Assembly (NCBI GenBank): GCA_903892355.1
Contig: CAITIE010000084.1
Span: 62,001-126,000 of the forward strand
From: an uncultured Pirellula sp.
GTDB lineage: Bacteria > Planctomycetota > Planctomycetia > Pirellulales > Pirellulaceae
DNA: 64,000 bases
Reading direction: 5' to 3'
Below the pieces are notes generated by a model. That model was given only the letters and a program-made list of their open reading frames with translations, had not been told where the DNA came from and ran no database searches. Shown piece by piece: positions 12,301 to 20,124 of this stretch (position 1 is its first letter; the number at the start of each line of letters is the position of its first letter). The translations under genes and the position numbers were made by a program.

Positions 12301-12800
12301 GTTGATTGATCTCCGAAGGAGGTAATGGGTTCTGGGGATTCGCGCGGGTCGATTGCACCTTGCTCGATCCATCGGCTAAATTTCGCGATGTCCGTTTCGT
12401 CGAGTTTGGGGGCTTTGGCAGGCATCTCCAGCCCTGGTTCCCCATGGCGGATCGTGCGGATCAAAAGGCTTTCATCCGGTTTCCCGGGAACGATCGCAGG
12501 GCCAGAATCACCTCCTTTCATCCAGCCTTCTCGGCTATCGAGAGCCAAGCCGCCGTTTGTTTTTTTCTCGTTGTGGCAGGCCAAGCAATGTTGATGCAGG
12601 GCGGGTCGGATATGGGATTCAAAGTACTCGTACTGCGGAGTCTTTGCTGGCGAGTTCAAGGTGTCTGGTGGTGGAGTGCTCTCGCCAGGAGATTGACTGC
12701 GGAGTCCGCCGGATGTTGAGGCAACTAGCCAGAGTACAAGCAACGAGATTTGGATGCCTTTATCAACGAAGCGAGCATCCCGATTATGCCGAGCATCCAT
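9339..12800 (-). CDS. PSCyt1/DUF1549/DUF1553 planctomycete cytochrome-domain protein
   Basis: This 1153-residue protein has the domain order typical of the group: an N-terminal signal segment (ISLLVLWLVASTSG), a PSCyt1 haem c motif (CLACH, about residue 75), the DUF1549 region with LIRRLSFQLRGIPP and a second CXXCH (CARCHDHKFDP), a middle domain resembling a carbohydrate-binding module, and DUF1553 with RVYVNRVWNWLFGEGLV. It is probably periplasmic and covalently binds haem c. The first gene of a two-gene unit, it sits directly upstream of the DUF1501 gene. Function is not established for the family; partnership with DUF1501 is inferred from constant linkage. Confidence 0.92.
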   Translation of the reverse strand: MDARHNRDARFVDKGIQISLLVLWLVASTSGGLRSQSPGESTPPPDTLNSPAKTPQYEYFESHIRPALHQHCLACHNEKKTNGGLALDSREGWMKGGDSGPAIVPGKPDESLLIRTIRHGEPGLEMPAKAPKLDETDIAKFSRWIEQGAIDPRESPEPITSFGDQSTTDAQWESIAAQRAKWWCWQPLPSLPITPEINVRGSQAIDAWIGRELSKRSVPHSPKADRRTLIRRLSFQLRGIPPSQTEVDAFLNDPVDDAWIKIVDTMLSTDEFAEHWARHWLDTVRYAETHGSEDDAYLPFAHRYRDYIVRAFHDDVPIHRLILENLAGDLVEPRWNELEGINESLIGLGFYRFVEFNQTPVDVKREEIVVIDSQIEAIGKAFQGITLSCARCHDHKFDPISDEDYYAIYGILRSTRAGLPIIDRPFAFAQTVDELSKLQQRARSLAASDWDRDVASWPSEIERAIHEIQTHWTPETKWEELEKTIPNDRWTKAIGKWVCKPKESRLSESKLAPLGPLLIANDSSDVEQQSIAWEQSIRNELAPRDITPDSMTLLFDLTSTNSLTKASKTQLLENWRIQGSGMPTSLIGAKTHWSILGSAEDPFSILVEPGYHSNLYSDRATGSLRSPDFTVDGEAISILCRGTANARVRLVMENFQGDSLLFDTVNPSLNSNSYQWVTMTIRPQWRGLRAHLEFLTRDAKPYIGIVKDPKAINASDGRSSFGVAKAIMHSRGLRMQPPHAIPLELVESHPRSTSAWIEALLTFTTAAIDRMERDEPLPTDAAWLNTLISNGLLRSNIDSSPERKQLVDEYRTIESQIPVPKRTPGVFEDNLALDQEWLSRGDHKQPRGTVARRYLKVLGSSDSEYQSSQSGRLMLANEIVSPTNPLTARVYVNRVWNWLFGEGLVRTVDNFGRMGEPPSHPELLDQLAIEFMENGWSNKQLLRAILTSETWQRSSVESPVARDKDPGNRLWSHASVRRLDAEAIRDSMLYVAGSMKRPDGGLGTANYYRQVLEPNKQSPPGPIDGNGRRSLYLEVRRNFPNEFLLTFDFPRPAAPVGKRSSTIVPTQSLALMNDPFVIHQSKMWADRVVRENASETARINAMYQALLNRLPSSEEMESAEQLIKQLTETNAPELAWSTLAHAMFNLKETIFVR

Positions 12801-12866
12801 GAGTCCATGTCCGAAGGGTATCTAGGTTTCAACGCGAACGATGGGCAAGTGCGATGCGTCGTGTAT

Positions 12867-12924
12867 CCCAGTGAATAGCCCAGCGAGTTACCCCAGTGGG
12901 ATGTCCCAGTGGGATATCCCAGTG
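12867..12924. repeat. Tandem repeat, 12-13 bp x 4 plus a partial copy
   Basis: CCCAGTGAATAG, CCCAGCGAGTTAC, CCCAGTGGGATGT and CCCAGTGGGATAT are followed by a partial copy. This fills the middle of the 250-bp spacer between the cytochrome-domain gene and mqnE; nothing else is recognised there. Confidence 0.9.
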
Positions 12925-13052
12925 TACTTCTGTGAGGCCATGGTGCCTACAGCCAGCCGATAGGTTCACGGACCTGGTTATTCCGGAGTCGGGGAGTCCG
13001 ATAACCAGAGGTTTACCAAAGTTTTTGGACGAAAGACCATGCGGGATATTGT

Positions 13053-14207
13053 TTAAGAGACGGTCATTGAGACGGCGACTTCGTCACCGACGCTCCAGTT
13101 TTTAAAGTCCTCTGGATCGCGATGGACGTGTCGGTAAATCGTGTCGCGTTCGACTGGTTCGCGACCAGCTTCGACGATGAGTTGGCGGATTTGATCGACA
13201 GAGAGCATTTCTGGCGTCGTTGCGCCAGCATCATGATAGATGAGTTCATGACGGACGGTGCCGTCGATATCATCGGCTCCGTAGGCAAGCGCTGTTTGGG
13301 CAGTGCCAATTCCCAACATGATCCAGTATGCCTTGATGTGAGGGATGTTGTCCAGCATGAGGCGGCTGATAGCCATCGTGCGGAGATCCATCAATGCCGA
13401 AGGCTTCTTGATGTTGGAAAGTTTTGTGTTTTCTGGATGGAATGCGAGAGGGATAAAGGTCTGGAACCCACCGGTGCGGTCTTGGAGGTCTCTCAGTCGC
13501 AGCAGGTGATCGATGCGATGATAAGGCTGTTCGACGTGCCCGTACAGCATGGTGCAGTTGGTCTTCAGGCCAATTTCATGGGCGGCTTGGTGGATCTCGA
13601 TCCATTTGTGGGAGTTCGCTTTGTGCTCACAAATTTGGTCGCGGACTTCCGGGTGGAAAATCTCAGCGCCGCCTCCTGGCATGCTTCCGAGACCCACTGA
13701 ACGCAGGTCCATCAAGATCTCCTTGAGAGGTTTTTTGGTGAGGAATTCGAACCAGTCGATTTCGACTGCGGTCCAGCCTTTGAGGTGCAATTTGGGGTAT
13801 GCGTTGTGAAGCGTTTCGATCAAGCCCCTGTACCAATCGTAACCGAGTTTGTGGTGAAGGCCCCCTACGATATGCATCTCTGTGCATCCATTTTCTACCG
13901 CTTCTTTGCCACGAGCCAGGATTTGCTCGTCGGACATCACGTACCCTTTGGGATCGCGAAGGTCGGAGCGGAAGGCGCAAAATCGGCAGCGATAGATGCA
14001 GACGTTGGTTGGATTGAGGTGGGTATTGATGTTGTAGTACCCGACATTGCCATTGATCCGCTCCCGTACCATGTTCGCCAGTTCGCCGACCTCGTGCAGG
14101 CAAACCTCTGGGGAATAGAGGAAAATCCCCTCATCGAGATTAAGGCGTCCCCCTTGTTCGACTTTTTGACGAATCGCATTGAATCGGTCGCGGGTAGCAG
14201 GAGTCAT
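13053..14207 (-). CDS. mqnE: Aminofutalosine synthase (radical SAM)
   Basis: MqnE joins SAM and 3-[(1-carboxyvinyl)oxy]benzoate to make aminofutalosine, the second step of the futalosine route to menaquinone. The 384-residue product has the radical SAM motif C-X3-C-X2-C at residues 70, 74 and 77 (CIYRCRFC), a GGLHHKLGYDWY block close to the family's substrate region, and GGGAEI. These separate it from the related cyclase MqnC only by overall resemblance, so MqnE is preferred but not certain. It is the last gene of a minus-strand cluster with ubiA-type, ubiX and ubiE genes, which supports a role in quinone synthesis. A 234-bp gap before it contains nothing recognisable. Confidence 0.88.
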   Translation of the reverse strand: MTPATRDRFNAIRQKVEQGGRLNLDEGIFLYSPEVCLHEVGELANMVRERINGNVGYYNINTHLNPTNVCIYRCRFCAFRSDLRDPKGYVMSDEQILARGKEAVENGCTEMHIVGGLHHKLGYDWYRGLIETLHNAYPKLHLKGWTAVEIDWFEFLTKKPLKEILMDLRSVGLGSMPGGGAEIFHPEVRDQICEHKANSHKWIEIHQAAHEIGLKTNCTMLYGHVEQPYHRIDHLLRLRDLQDRTGGFQTFIPLAFHPENTKLSNIKKPSALMDLRTMAISRLMLDNIPHIKAYWIMLGIGTAQTALAYGADDIDGTVRHELIYHDAGATTPEMLSVDQIRQLIVEAGREPVERDTIYRHVHRDPEDFKNWSVGDEVAVSMTVS

Positions 14208-14441
14208 GATTGTTCTTTGCGGGGGGATTGTTGCTGGTCAAAACCTGGCGTTTTGGGACGGTGGTTTCAAGTCGGGTAGAGACGTTTCACCGTAGAGACG
14301 TTCCACTGAGGCTTCGAATTATACCGTTCCGGCAAACCCTCAAAAGGTTGAGTGTTTTGCTTTGGAATTGGCCGCTCAGTGGCGGATTGCAGTGGCGGCA
14401 TCTCGTTTTTATTGGGACAGATGGGGCTGGAATGTTCACGG

Positions 14442-15365
14442 TTACCTCAGCCAAGCGTCTACGGACCCGGCCACCAAAAAAACGACGCTGATGATGGAAT
14501 TGAGTTGGAAAAACGCCAACTGCATCCTATCGAGTGATTTTTCAGAGATCGCAGAATGCTCGTAGATCAGCAGACCAGCTATCCCTACCAAGCATGCCCG
14601 AAAAATCCATCCCAGAGACAACTGGGGGAACCAAAATGTCATTCCAAATGCGATCCCCCACATGCCCAAATGGAGGATTTTCGAGATGTTCAGGGCGCCT
14701 CGCAGTCCGAATTTTGCCGGGATGCTATGGAGTCCGGATTGACGGTCAAATTCGAAGTCTTGGCAGGCGTAGATGATATCGAAGCCGGTCACCCAAAACA
14801 TGACCACCAATCCGAGCGCAATCGCAGGGTAGAGATCGGTAATGTCGGTTTGGACACAAGAGCCACGGATGGCAACCCACGCGCAGATCGGGGCGAGCAT
14901 GAGAGCGATCCCTAGCCAAAAATGGACCAGCCAGGTAAATCGCTTTCCGAGGCTGTAACCCATCAAGAAAACAAGTACCGGGACGCTCCATTGGATAGGA
15001 ATGCGATTGGGGAGGAAGAGCAAGGTCGAGGCGACGAAGAGACCTGCACAGCCGATCGCGAACCAGATCACTTCGGATCTCGCTAGCAACTTCGCCGGAA
15101 GATGCCGTTTGGCAGTGCGTGGGTTTTCACCATCAAATTTTTCATCGAGGAGACGATTCATTGCCATCGCGAAGCTTCGGGCGGTCACCATGCATGCCAG
15201 GATCCCAGCGAGATCGGTCCATCGGAAGGAGGCTGGTGGTTCGCCGGACGCACCATTGGTGGGGACGATCCAAGCCCAGATGGATGAGAGGATTGCGAAA
15301 GGGAGCGCGAAGATCGTGTGGCTAAATCGTATGAGTTCCAGAAACCGTCGGCAGCGTTCCCACAT
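14442..15365 (-). CDS. mqnP: UbiA-family polyprenyltransferase of menaquinone synthesis
   Basis: This integral membrane enzyme attaches a polyprenyl chain to the aromatic precursor (1,4-dihydroxy-6-naphthoate in the futalosine pathway). The 307-residue product has the two aspartate-rich motifs of the superfamily, NRLLDEKFDGENPRT and YACQDFEFD, and about eight hydrophobic segments. The ATG reading MWERCRRF is chosen; a TTG two codons earlier is an alternative. It lies 52 bp downstream of ubiX and upstream of mqnE. A 4-hydroxybenzoate prenyltransferase for ubiquinone is the other reading, but the neighbouring MqnE argues against it. Confidence 0.87.
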   Translation of the reverse strand: MWERCRRFLELIRFSHTIFALPFAILSSIWAWIVPTNGASGEPPASFRWTDLAGILACMVTARSFAMAMNRLLDEKFDGENPRTAKRHLPAKLLARSEVIWFAIGCAGLFVASTLLFLPNRIPIQWSVPVLVFLMGYSLGKRFTWLVHFWLGIALMLAPICAWVAIRGSCVQTDITDLYPAIALGLVVMFWVTGFDIIYACQDFEFDRQSGLHSIPAKFGLRGALNISKILHLGMWGIAFGMTFWFPQLSLGWIFRACLVGIAGLLIYEHSAISEKSLDRMQLAFFQLNSIISVVFLVAGSVDAWLR

Positions 15366-15390
15366 TTTCAATCGTTTCCCTTCGGTTTAC

Positions 15391-15430
15391 CCGGCTCGCA
15401 TTCATCTTGACCGGCTCTCATTCATCTCCC
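15391..15430. repeat. 20-bp duplication spanning the ubiX stop
   Basis: CCGGCTCGCATTCATCTTGA is followed at once by a near copy. The second copy contains the stop codon of the minus-strand ubiX gene. Confidence 0.8.
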
Positions 15431-16140
15431 GAGCTCGCGTGCTGAGGGTTGCAATCGATAGGTTCGGCAGCCCAGCGTTTCATCAGTTGGTGGTTGATAC
15501 GGAGGTGATCGAGGATGCGAGCGACGATGAAATCGATGAGATCAACAGGGGAGTAGACTCCGTGATACCAACCCGGCATTGCGGGCAGCACGATCGCTCC
15601 CGCTTGAGCGGCACGATGCAAGTTTTCCAATTGGAAGGGTGACATAGGCGTTTCTCGCGGCACCAGGATTAGTTTGCGGTGCTCTTTCAAGTGAACGTCC
15701 GCGGCGCGTTGGATGAGGTTGTTCCCAGCGGCGTGCACGATACCGGAAAGGGTTGCTCCGGAACAGGGGCAGACAATCATCGCTTCGGTAAGATGGCTAC
15801 CGCTAGCGACTGGTGTCATGAAATTGCGGTAATCATGAAGTTCGATGTTGGCCGCACAGCGATCGATTTCTGCGGGTGACAATGGGTGCCAGATGCTGGC
15901 CTGCGGAGGGAGATTCGCTTCCGTGGGCCAGTGGTAGGACAGAAGGGGGGATACGTTGGACCGATTCGTCCCCAATTCCAGATGTAATTCCTGGGCCAGT
16001 ACTGCAGCTCCGGAGGGACTGACCAGCAAATGGACTTTGCGATCCGCTAGGGTCAATTGCTGCAGGAGCCGCACAGCGAACGGTGCACCGCTAGCTCCAG
16101 TCATCGCGAGAACGATCGGAAGGTGAGTCGTGGTAGTCAT
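15418..16140 (-). CDS. ubiX: Flavin prenyltransferase
   Basis: UbiX prenylates FMN to give the cofactor used by UbiD-type decarboxylases. The 240-residue product has the N-terminal FMN-binding AMTGASGAPFAVRLLQ, a CPCSGATLSGIVHA block, the LVPRETPMSPFQLENLHRAA motif and a C-terminal PAMPGWY segment, all diagnostic. In futalosine organisms the partner is the UbiD-like decarboxylase of the naphthoate precursor; that gene is not in the window. It sits between ubiE and the prenyltransferase gene with gaps of about 50 bp, so co-transcription is likely. Its end overlaps a 20-bp duplication. Confidence 0.93.
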   Translation of the reverse strand: MTTTTHLPIVLAMTGASGAPFAVRLLQQLTLADRKVHLLVSPSGAAVLAQELHLELGTNRSNVSPLLSYHWPTEANLPPQASIWHPLSPAEIDRCAANIELHDYRNFMTPVASGSHLTEAMIVCPCSGATLSGIVHAAGNNLIQRAADVHLKEHRKLILVPRETPMSPFQLENLHRAAQAGAIVLPAMPGWYHGVYSPVDLIDFIVARILDHLRINHQLMKRWAAEPIDCNPQHASSGDE

Positions 16141-16170
16141 GGCGTGAGAATCGTTTCGCCCCGAACGGCG

Positions 16171-16200
16171 TTCCGTGTTGCGTTATTCCGTGTTGCTTTA
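16171..16200. repeat. 15-bp duplication spanning the ubiE stop
   Basis: TTCCGTGTTGCGTTA is followed by TTCCGTGTTGCTTTA. The second copy ends with the minus-strand ubiE stop codon. Confidence 0.85.
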
Positions 16201-16926
16201 CTTGGTACCGGTGTAGAGCGTGACGACGCCGAACGTCATCGGTCGCCATTGAACATTCTTCAGCCCCACTTCGCGCAGCACAGTTGCGAGCTGCTCACCA
16301 CTGGGAAACTCGCTCACGCTTTGTGGTAGATACTGGTACGCTTCGCTGGAGTTCTTAGCGACGGAGTTGCCGACTCTGGGCAAGACACTTTTGAAGTAGA
16401 ACTCGTACAGTTGCTTCAAGCCGATTAAGTTTGGTTTTGAGAACTCAAGGATTGCTACGGTACCGCCATCGCGGCATACACGCTTCATCTCTTCGAGACC
16501 GGCTTTGGTGTCTGCAACATTTCGTAGGCCAAATGCGACCGAGACCGCTTGGAAAAACCCATCGGCGAACGGGAGTTCCATCGTGTCCGCCTCGACAAAT
16601 CGCAGGTTGGGACGGGGCTCCGCGAGCTTTGATTGTTTCTTCCGAGCGAAATCCAGCATCTCCGCGCAGAAGTCGCTTCCAACGACTTCCGTTTCGGCTC
16701 TGAGGGATCGCGACGCGGCGATTGCCAAGTCCCCTGTTCCGGTGCAGACGTCCAAAAACGGAATCCCAGACTGCAGCTTGAGGAGCTTGAGCGTTTTCCA
16801 CCGCCAATACCGATCGATGTTCAGCGAAAGGACGTGGTTGAGGAGATCGTAGCGAGGCGCGATCTCCGCGAACATCCTTCGGACGCGTTCTCCCGATTTG
16901 TCGACTGTGGCAGTTTCGCTGGTCAC
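16198..16926 (-). CDS. ubiE: Demethylmenaquinone methyltransferase
   Basis: UbiE/MenG performs the SAM-dependent C-methylation that completes menaquinone. The 242-residue product carries MFAEIAPRYDLLNHVLS at the N-terminus, the SAM-binding LDVCTGTGDLAIAA, and VSVAFGLRNV, all typical. The start is GTG, with TAGGAAT and AGGAAAT immediately upstream as ribosome binding sequence. It is the first gene of the minus-strand menaquinone cluster (ubiE-ubiX-mqnP-mqnE). Because only the futalosine route is represented nearby, the substrate is probably demethylmenaquinone rather than a ubiquinone precursor. Confidence 0.93.
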   Translation of the reverse strand: MTSETATVDKSGERVRRMFAEIAPRYDLLNHVLSLNIDRYWRWKTLKLLKLQSGIPFLDVCTGTGDLAIAASRSLRAETEVVGSDFCAEMLDFARKKQSKLAEPRPNLRFVEADTMELPFADGFFQAVSVAFGLRNVADTKAGLEEMKRVCRDGGTVAILEFSKPNLIGLKQLYEFYFKSVLPRVGNSVAKNSSEAYQYLPQSVSEFPSGEQLATVLREVGLKNVQWRPMTFGVVTLYTGTK

Positions 16927-17040
16927 GATTTCCTATTCCTAACTTCAATGCGATATTGGAATTACCGCATTTTGTGCCAGGAATTAACTCACGAGAAGTC
17001 GTAAAGTGACCGCGTCCGACCAGAAATCTCAGCTTGGGAT

Positions 17041-17463
17041 CTAGTTCGCGGGTTTGGGGCGAATCATCTCTGTGCGTGGAGCGGCCGCGGGAGTCGGGGA
17101 ACCGATGTAGGATCCCGATGGGATGGTGCTGCCCGATGGGATGGAGCTGATCGTGGAACCTGCGGGCGAGCCGATGGTTACCCCGTCGAGCGTTCCTGCG
17201 TAGCCACCACTGATAGTCCCTTCGTAGGATGTTCCGACCATTGCGTCTTCGTAACCGCCGTAGTGAGCCGACGATTGAGCGCATGGGTCGCACGGTGCTG
17301 CGGCTCCCATTTCACAACTCGCATCGCAAGGAGCGCCGACGTTGTTGGCTCGACCGCAGCCGCGGAACAATCCGGTAACGGATTGGCGCATGCTGTTGCA
17401 GGCGTTGCAACCGGTGAGTGTGAGCACGAACGCCGTGGTCACAAGTGCTGTTTTTCTCATCAT
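17041..17463 (-). CDS. Small cysteine-rich lipoprotein with a Gly/Ser/Thr-rich tail
   Basis: The product of about 140 residues starts MMRKTALV and has a lipoprotein signal peptide ending in LTLTGC, so it is probably lipidated and held in a membrane. Behind it is a Cys-rich stretch (CNACN, GCGRA, CDASC, CDPCAQS), then a low-complexity tail with repeated GTISGG/GTLDG/GSTI/SGS units ending in a Pro-rich segment. GGGGGAG lies at good spacing before the ATG, which decides this start over one 126 bp upstream. An exact-period 18-bp in-frame repeat occurs at 17114-17149. I do not recognise a family; a planctomycete envelope protein is likely. Confidence 0.72.
   Translation of the reverse strand: MMRKTALVTTAFVLTLTGCNACNSMRQSVTGLFRGCGRANNVGAPCDASCEMGAAAPCDPCAQSSAHYGGYEDAMVGTSYEGTISGGYAGTLDGVTIGSPAGSTISSIPSGSTIPSGSYIGSPTPAAAPRTEMIRPKPAN
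17114..17149. repeat. In-frame 18-bp x 2 repeat inside the lipoprotein gene
   Basis: CCCGATGGGATGGTGCTG and CCCGATGGGATGGAGCTG are adjacent and encode repeated Ser-Gly-Ser/Ile-Pro units on the minus strand. Confidence 0.85.
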
Positions 17464-17745
17464 TCTTTTTCTCCCCCGAGAATTTGGGCCATCCGACGGT
17501 GACCCTAGAAATCTGGCCTGGGTGCTTGATATCTCAAGGCCTGGCGACTTTTTGACCCGCAACTCTACGTCACCGTTCAGGTCGTGCAAACGGAACCCAG
17601 AAAATTTTCGACAATCCTCTTTTTTTTCCTAACGCTCGCGATCGATTCGAGTGTTACAGTTTCGCGTCAGTTCATCGGAGGAGCGGCTGCAGATAGGATT
17701 TCTGCTCTTAGGTTGGTCGTCATTCCTCGTGGCTTTAGGCTCACT

Positions 17746-18966
17746 ATGAACGTCACTCTTGGTTGCTCGAAGCGATGCGTAGCGATATCGCTAATCGCTG
17801 TGTTGTGCGTTGGCTCGTTGCTCCACCAGCGATTGCTCGCCGATGTGGGAGTTGATGTATCTGCTGCTACAGCACCTGCACCTGCGACAGCTGCTACCGC
17901 AGCAACGCTTGCAGTGCCAAGCAATACTGCAGTGCCAAGCAATACTGCAGTGCCAAGCAACTTGGGGACTGGGGCACTGGAGAACGCGTCGAACTCGGAG
18001 TCGGTCCGCGATGCCGAGGTCTTCGCGACGGAATCCGGACTTTCGAAAATTTCCTCGGAGGACATGGCCGAGGTGTGGGAGATTTCTACGCGGCATTTGC
18101 CCGACCGTTTTCGGTGCATCAACACCGACAATCCCGGTTTCGACGTTCATCGATACGATTGTGGATTGGGTTGGACGCGGGGCTCGCTCGATGCAGCGTT
18201 GGCGGATGATGGGCGATTGCCGATCCTGTATGTGCACGGCAACTTTATGGAACGCAGCAATTCGCTCAACCGCGCTTTGATCATCAATAACTACTTAAAG
18301 CCACGCGCAGGACGACCGTATCGGTTGATCATGTTTTCATGGCCGAGCCAGCGCGAGTCCAAACCGTTGCATGATGTTTTTGAGAATGCCGAATCCGCGG
18401 AGTGTCAAGCGTTGTACGTGGCGTGGATTCTTGAGAAACTGGGTCGGCACTCCCAAGTCAGCGTGCTTGGGTTTTCCTTTGGAGCGAGATCGGTAACAGG
18501 CGCTCTGCATTTGGCATCGGGCGGATCGATTCCAGGGTTTGCTTATAGGAGTGTTGCGCCCGACGATGGTGTCCAATCGGTGTATCGCGTTGGTTTAGTG
18601 GCTCCGGCATTGGATCGCACCTGGCTGATGAGCAACGGAAAACATCGGATGGCTCTCGACCGAGTTGACGCGATGGTGAACCTTTACAATTCGAAGGATC
18701 CGATCCTTCGTCGTTTTCGATTTTTGGATGGTGGATCTCGCCCGGTCGCGGCGGGTTTCGCGGGTTTCGTCGGGTTGTCGGGGACGGCGGATCCGCGGGT
18801 TACGGTCCCGTTGGCTGGACAATCCAAGATCCGTCAATACGATTGCGGTTCGGTGATCGGTACGACCCATAGCGAGAAAAGCTATTATGGCGAGTGCCCT
18901 TACTTCGGCACGGTGCTTGATACTTTGCTCTGGAAAGAATCGATTGGATCCTGCATTTCTCAATAG
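17746..18966 (+). CDS. Secreted alpha/beta-hydrolase-fold protein (DUF900-like)
   Basis: The 406-residue product (from the ATG reading MNVTLGCSKR) has a hydrophobic leader (CVAISLIAVLCVGSLL) followed by an Ala/Thr/Val-rich linker and then an alpha/beta-hydrolase domain. Visible elements are the oxyanion-side LPILYVHGNF, the nucleophile elbow GFSFGAR (G-X-S-X-G) and a late His in GTTHSEKSYYG. DUF900-like esterase or lipase is the best reading; no substrate can be named. The linker contains an exact 18-bp x 3 repeat (NTAVPS). A longer frame upstream (from 17584) is open, but the signal-peptide-like start is more likely at 17746. It is followed after 58 bp by a class IV aminotransferase gene. 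Confidence 0.75.
   Translation: MNVTLGCSKRCVAISLIAVLCVGSLLHQRLLADVGVDVSAATAPAPATAATAATLAVPSNTAVPSNTAVPSNLGTGALENASNSESVRDAEVFATESGLSKISSEDMAEVWEISTRHLPDRFRCINTDNPGFDVHRYDCGLGWTRGSLDAALADDGRLPILYVHGNFMERSNSLNRALIINNYLKPRAGRPYRLIMFSWPSQRESKPLHDVFENAESAECQALYVAWILEKLGRHSQVSVLGFSFGARSVTGALHLASGGSIPGFAYRSVAPDDGVQSVYRVGLVAPALDRTWLMSNGKHRMALDRVDAMVNLYNSKDPILRRFRFLDGGSRPVAAGFAGFVGLSGTADPRVTVPLAGQSKIRQYDCGSVIGTTHSEKSYYGECPYFGTVLDTLLWKESIGSCISQ
17911..17964. repeat. In-frame 18-bp x 3 repeat inside the hydrolase gene
   Basis: GCAGTGCCAAGCAATACT occurs twice exactly and a third time with a diverged last three bases. It encodes AVPSNT repeats in the linker after the signal peptide. Confidence 0.95.
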
Positions 18967-19024
18967 CGTAGGTTTGCGATGGGATTCTCGAACGGAAGGG
19001 TTCGACGAATTGACGCTCCATACG

Positions 19025-19885
19025 ATGTCGTGGTCTGTGCTCGACTACGGATCTCTTTACGGTGCATTTTTGGTGGAGCGGATTCGAACGTTTGGAGGCA
19101 AGTTGCCGGGCGGAATGTTTTCGACCTTGGATCGGCATCTGCACCGGTTATCTCGTGGCATGGATCTGCTCCACATCGACTTTCAGGCGGTGTTGCCCCA
19201 ATTCCCGGGCTTGCTCGAGCGATTGATTGAGCTGAATCGTGAATTGGTCGATCGCGAAGGGGATGTGAGTTTGGTGATTGTTGTTTCTCCTGGGTCGATG
19301 GACCGCTCGGAGGGAGGAGTCCAATGCATGCTTCATTTGTTGCCGTTGCCTTGGCGGCGCATGAAGGGTTGGTTGGCGGAGGGTGTGGATTTGGTACCGA
19401 CGCAGATCGCGTCGGGTGCGGGTGAGTGTTTGCCGGGATCGATCAAGTCTCGCAGTCGGTTGAACTATTTTCTTGCGGACCTGGAAGCCGCAGAGCATGG
19501 AGATACATCGCTGGGTCTTTTGCGCACGTCGAACGGTTTGGTTTCGGACACTTCGGTTGCCAACGTGCTGGTGGTTACGTCGAGTGGTGAGATCGTTTCA
19601 CCACCCAAGGAGAGTATTGTTGTCGGGACTTCGCTGGAAGTGGTCGAGATGTGGCTCAGGGAACGGGGTGACTCGGTCGTTTTTCGAGACGTTGCGTTCG
19701 AGGAATTGGCTTCGGCCGCGGAACTGCTCCTGCTTGGCAATTCGGGTTGTGCTTGGCATGCAGCGAGTGTGCGAGGAGAATCGATTGGTACGGGGGAGGC
19801 GGGACCCGTATGTCGCTGGTTGCAGGAGCGATGGGTGAAGGAGGTCGGGTTCGATTGGGTGGGCCAAGCACTGCGGGCACGCTAG
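19025..19885 (+). CDS. Class IV aminotransferase (PLP-dependent, fold type IV)
   Basis: The 286-residue product belongs to the branched-chain/D-amino acid aminotransferase and 4-amino-4-deoxychorismate lyase superfamily. It shows the region around the PLP lysine (IKSRSRLNYFLADLEAAE), the following NGLVSDTSVANVLVV and a C-terminal LLLLGNSGCAWHAASV with IGTGEAGP. Which reaction it performs cannot be read from these motifs. The ATG reading MSWSVLDYGSLYG is chosen because the family starts about there; an in-frame start upstream would overlap the hydrolase gene. No pabA or pabB is near, so deoxychorismate lyase is only one option. Confidence 0.8.
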   Translation: MSWSVLDYGSLYGAFLVERIRTFGGKLPGGMFSTLDRHLHRLSRGMDLLHIDFQAVLPQFPGLLERLIELNRELVDREGDVSLVIVVSPGSMDRSEGGVQCMLHLLPLPWRRMKGWLAEGVDLVPTQIASGAGECLPGSIKSRSRLNYFLADLEAAEHGDTSLGLLRTSNGLVSDTSVANVLVVTSSGEIVSPPKESIVVGTSLEVVEMWLRERGDSVVFRDVAFEELASAAELLLLGNSGCAWHAASVRGESIGTGEAGPVCRWLQERWVKEVGFDWVGQALRAR

Positions 19886-20030
19886 AGCGATGAACGAAGT
19901 TCAAGCGACGCATTGCCATTTCGCAAACGACCGCGAGGTTTCAAAAGCATTCGCGACGTATTCGATCGAAAAGCGATAGGCATCAGGTCGGTCATTGTCA
20001 AATAGATATTCTGTCATGGTTCCCTCGATC

Positions 20031-20048
20031 CGATTACGAGCACGAGCA
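20031..20048. repeat. Short hexamer array, 3 units
   Basis: CGATTA CGAGCA CGAGCA, the same hexamer family as the long arrays near 34300 and 34590, in the convergent spacer between the aminotransferase and the 6-phosphogluconolactonase. Nothing else is seen in this 240-bp spacer. Confidence 0.7.
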
Positions 20049-20124
20049 CCGTTTCACTGAGCACGATCACGGTATTTATTTGTGAATGGATACCACACTT
20101 CGTTGGTGGGTTGCCGGTTACCCG

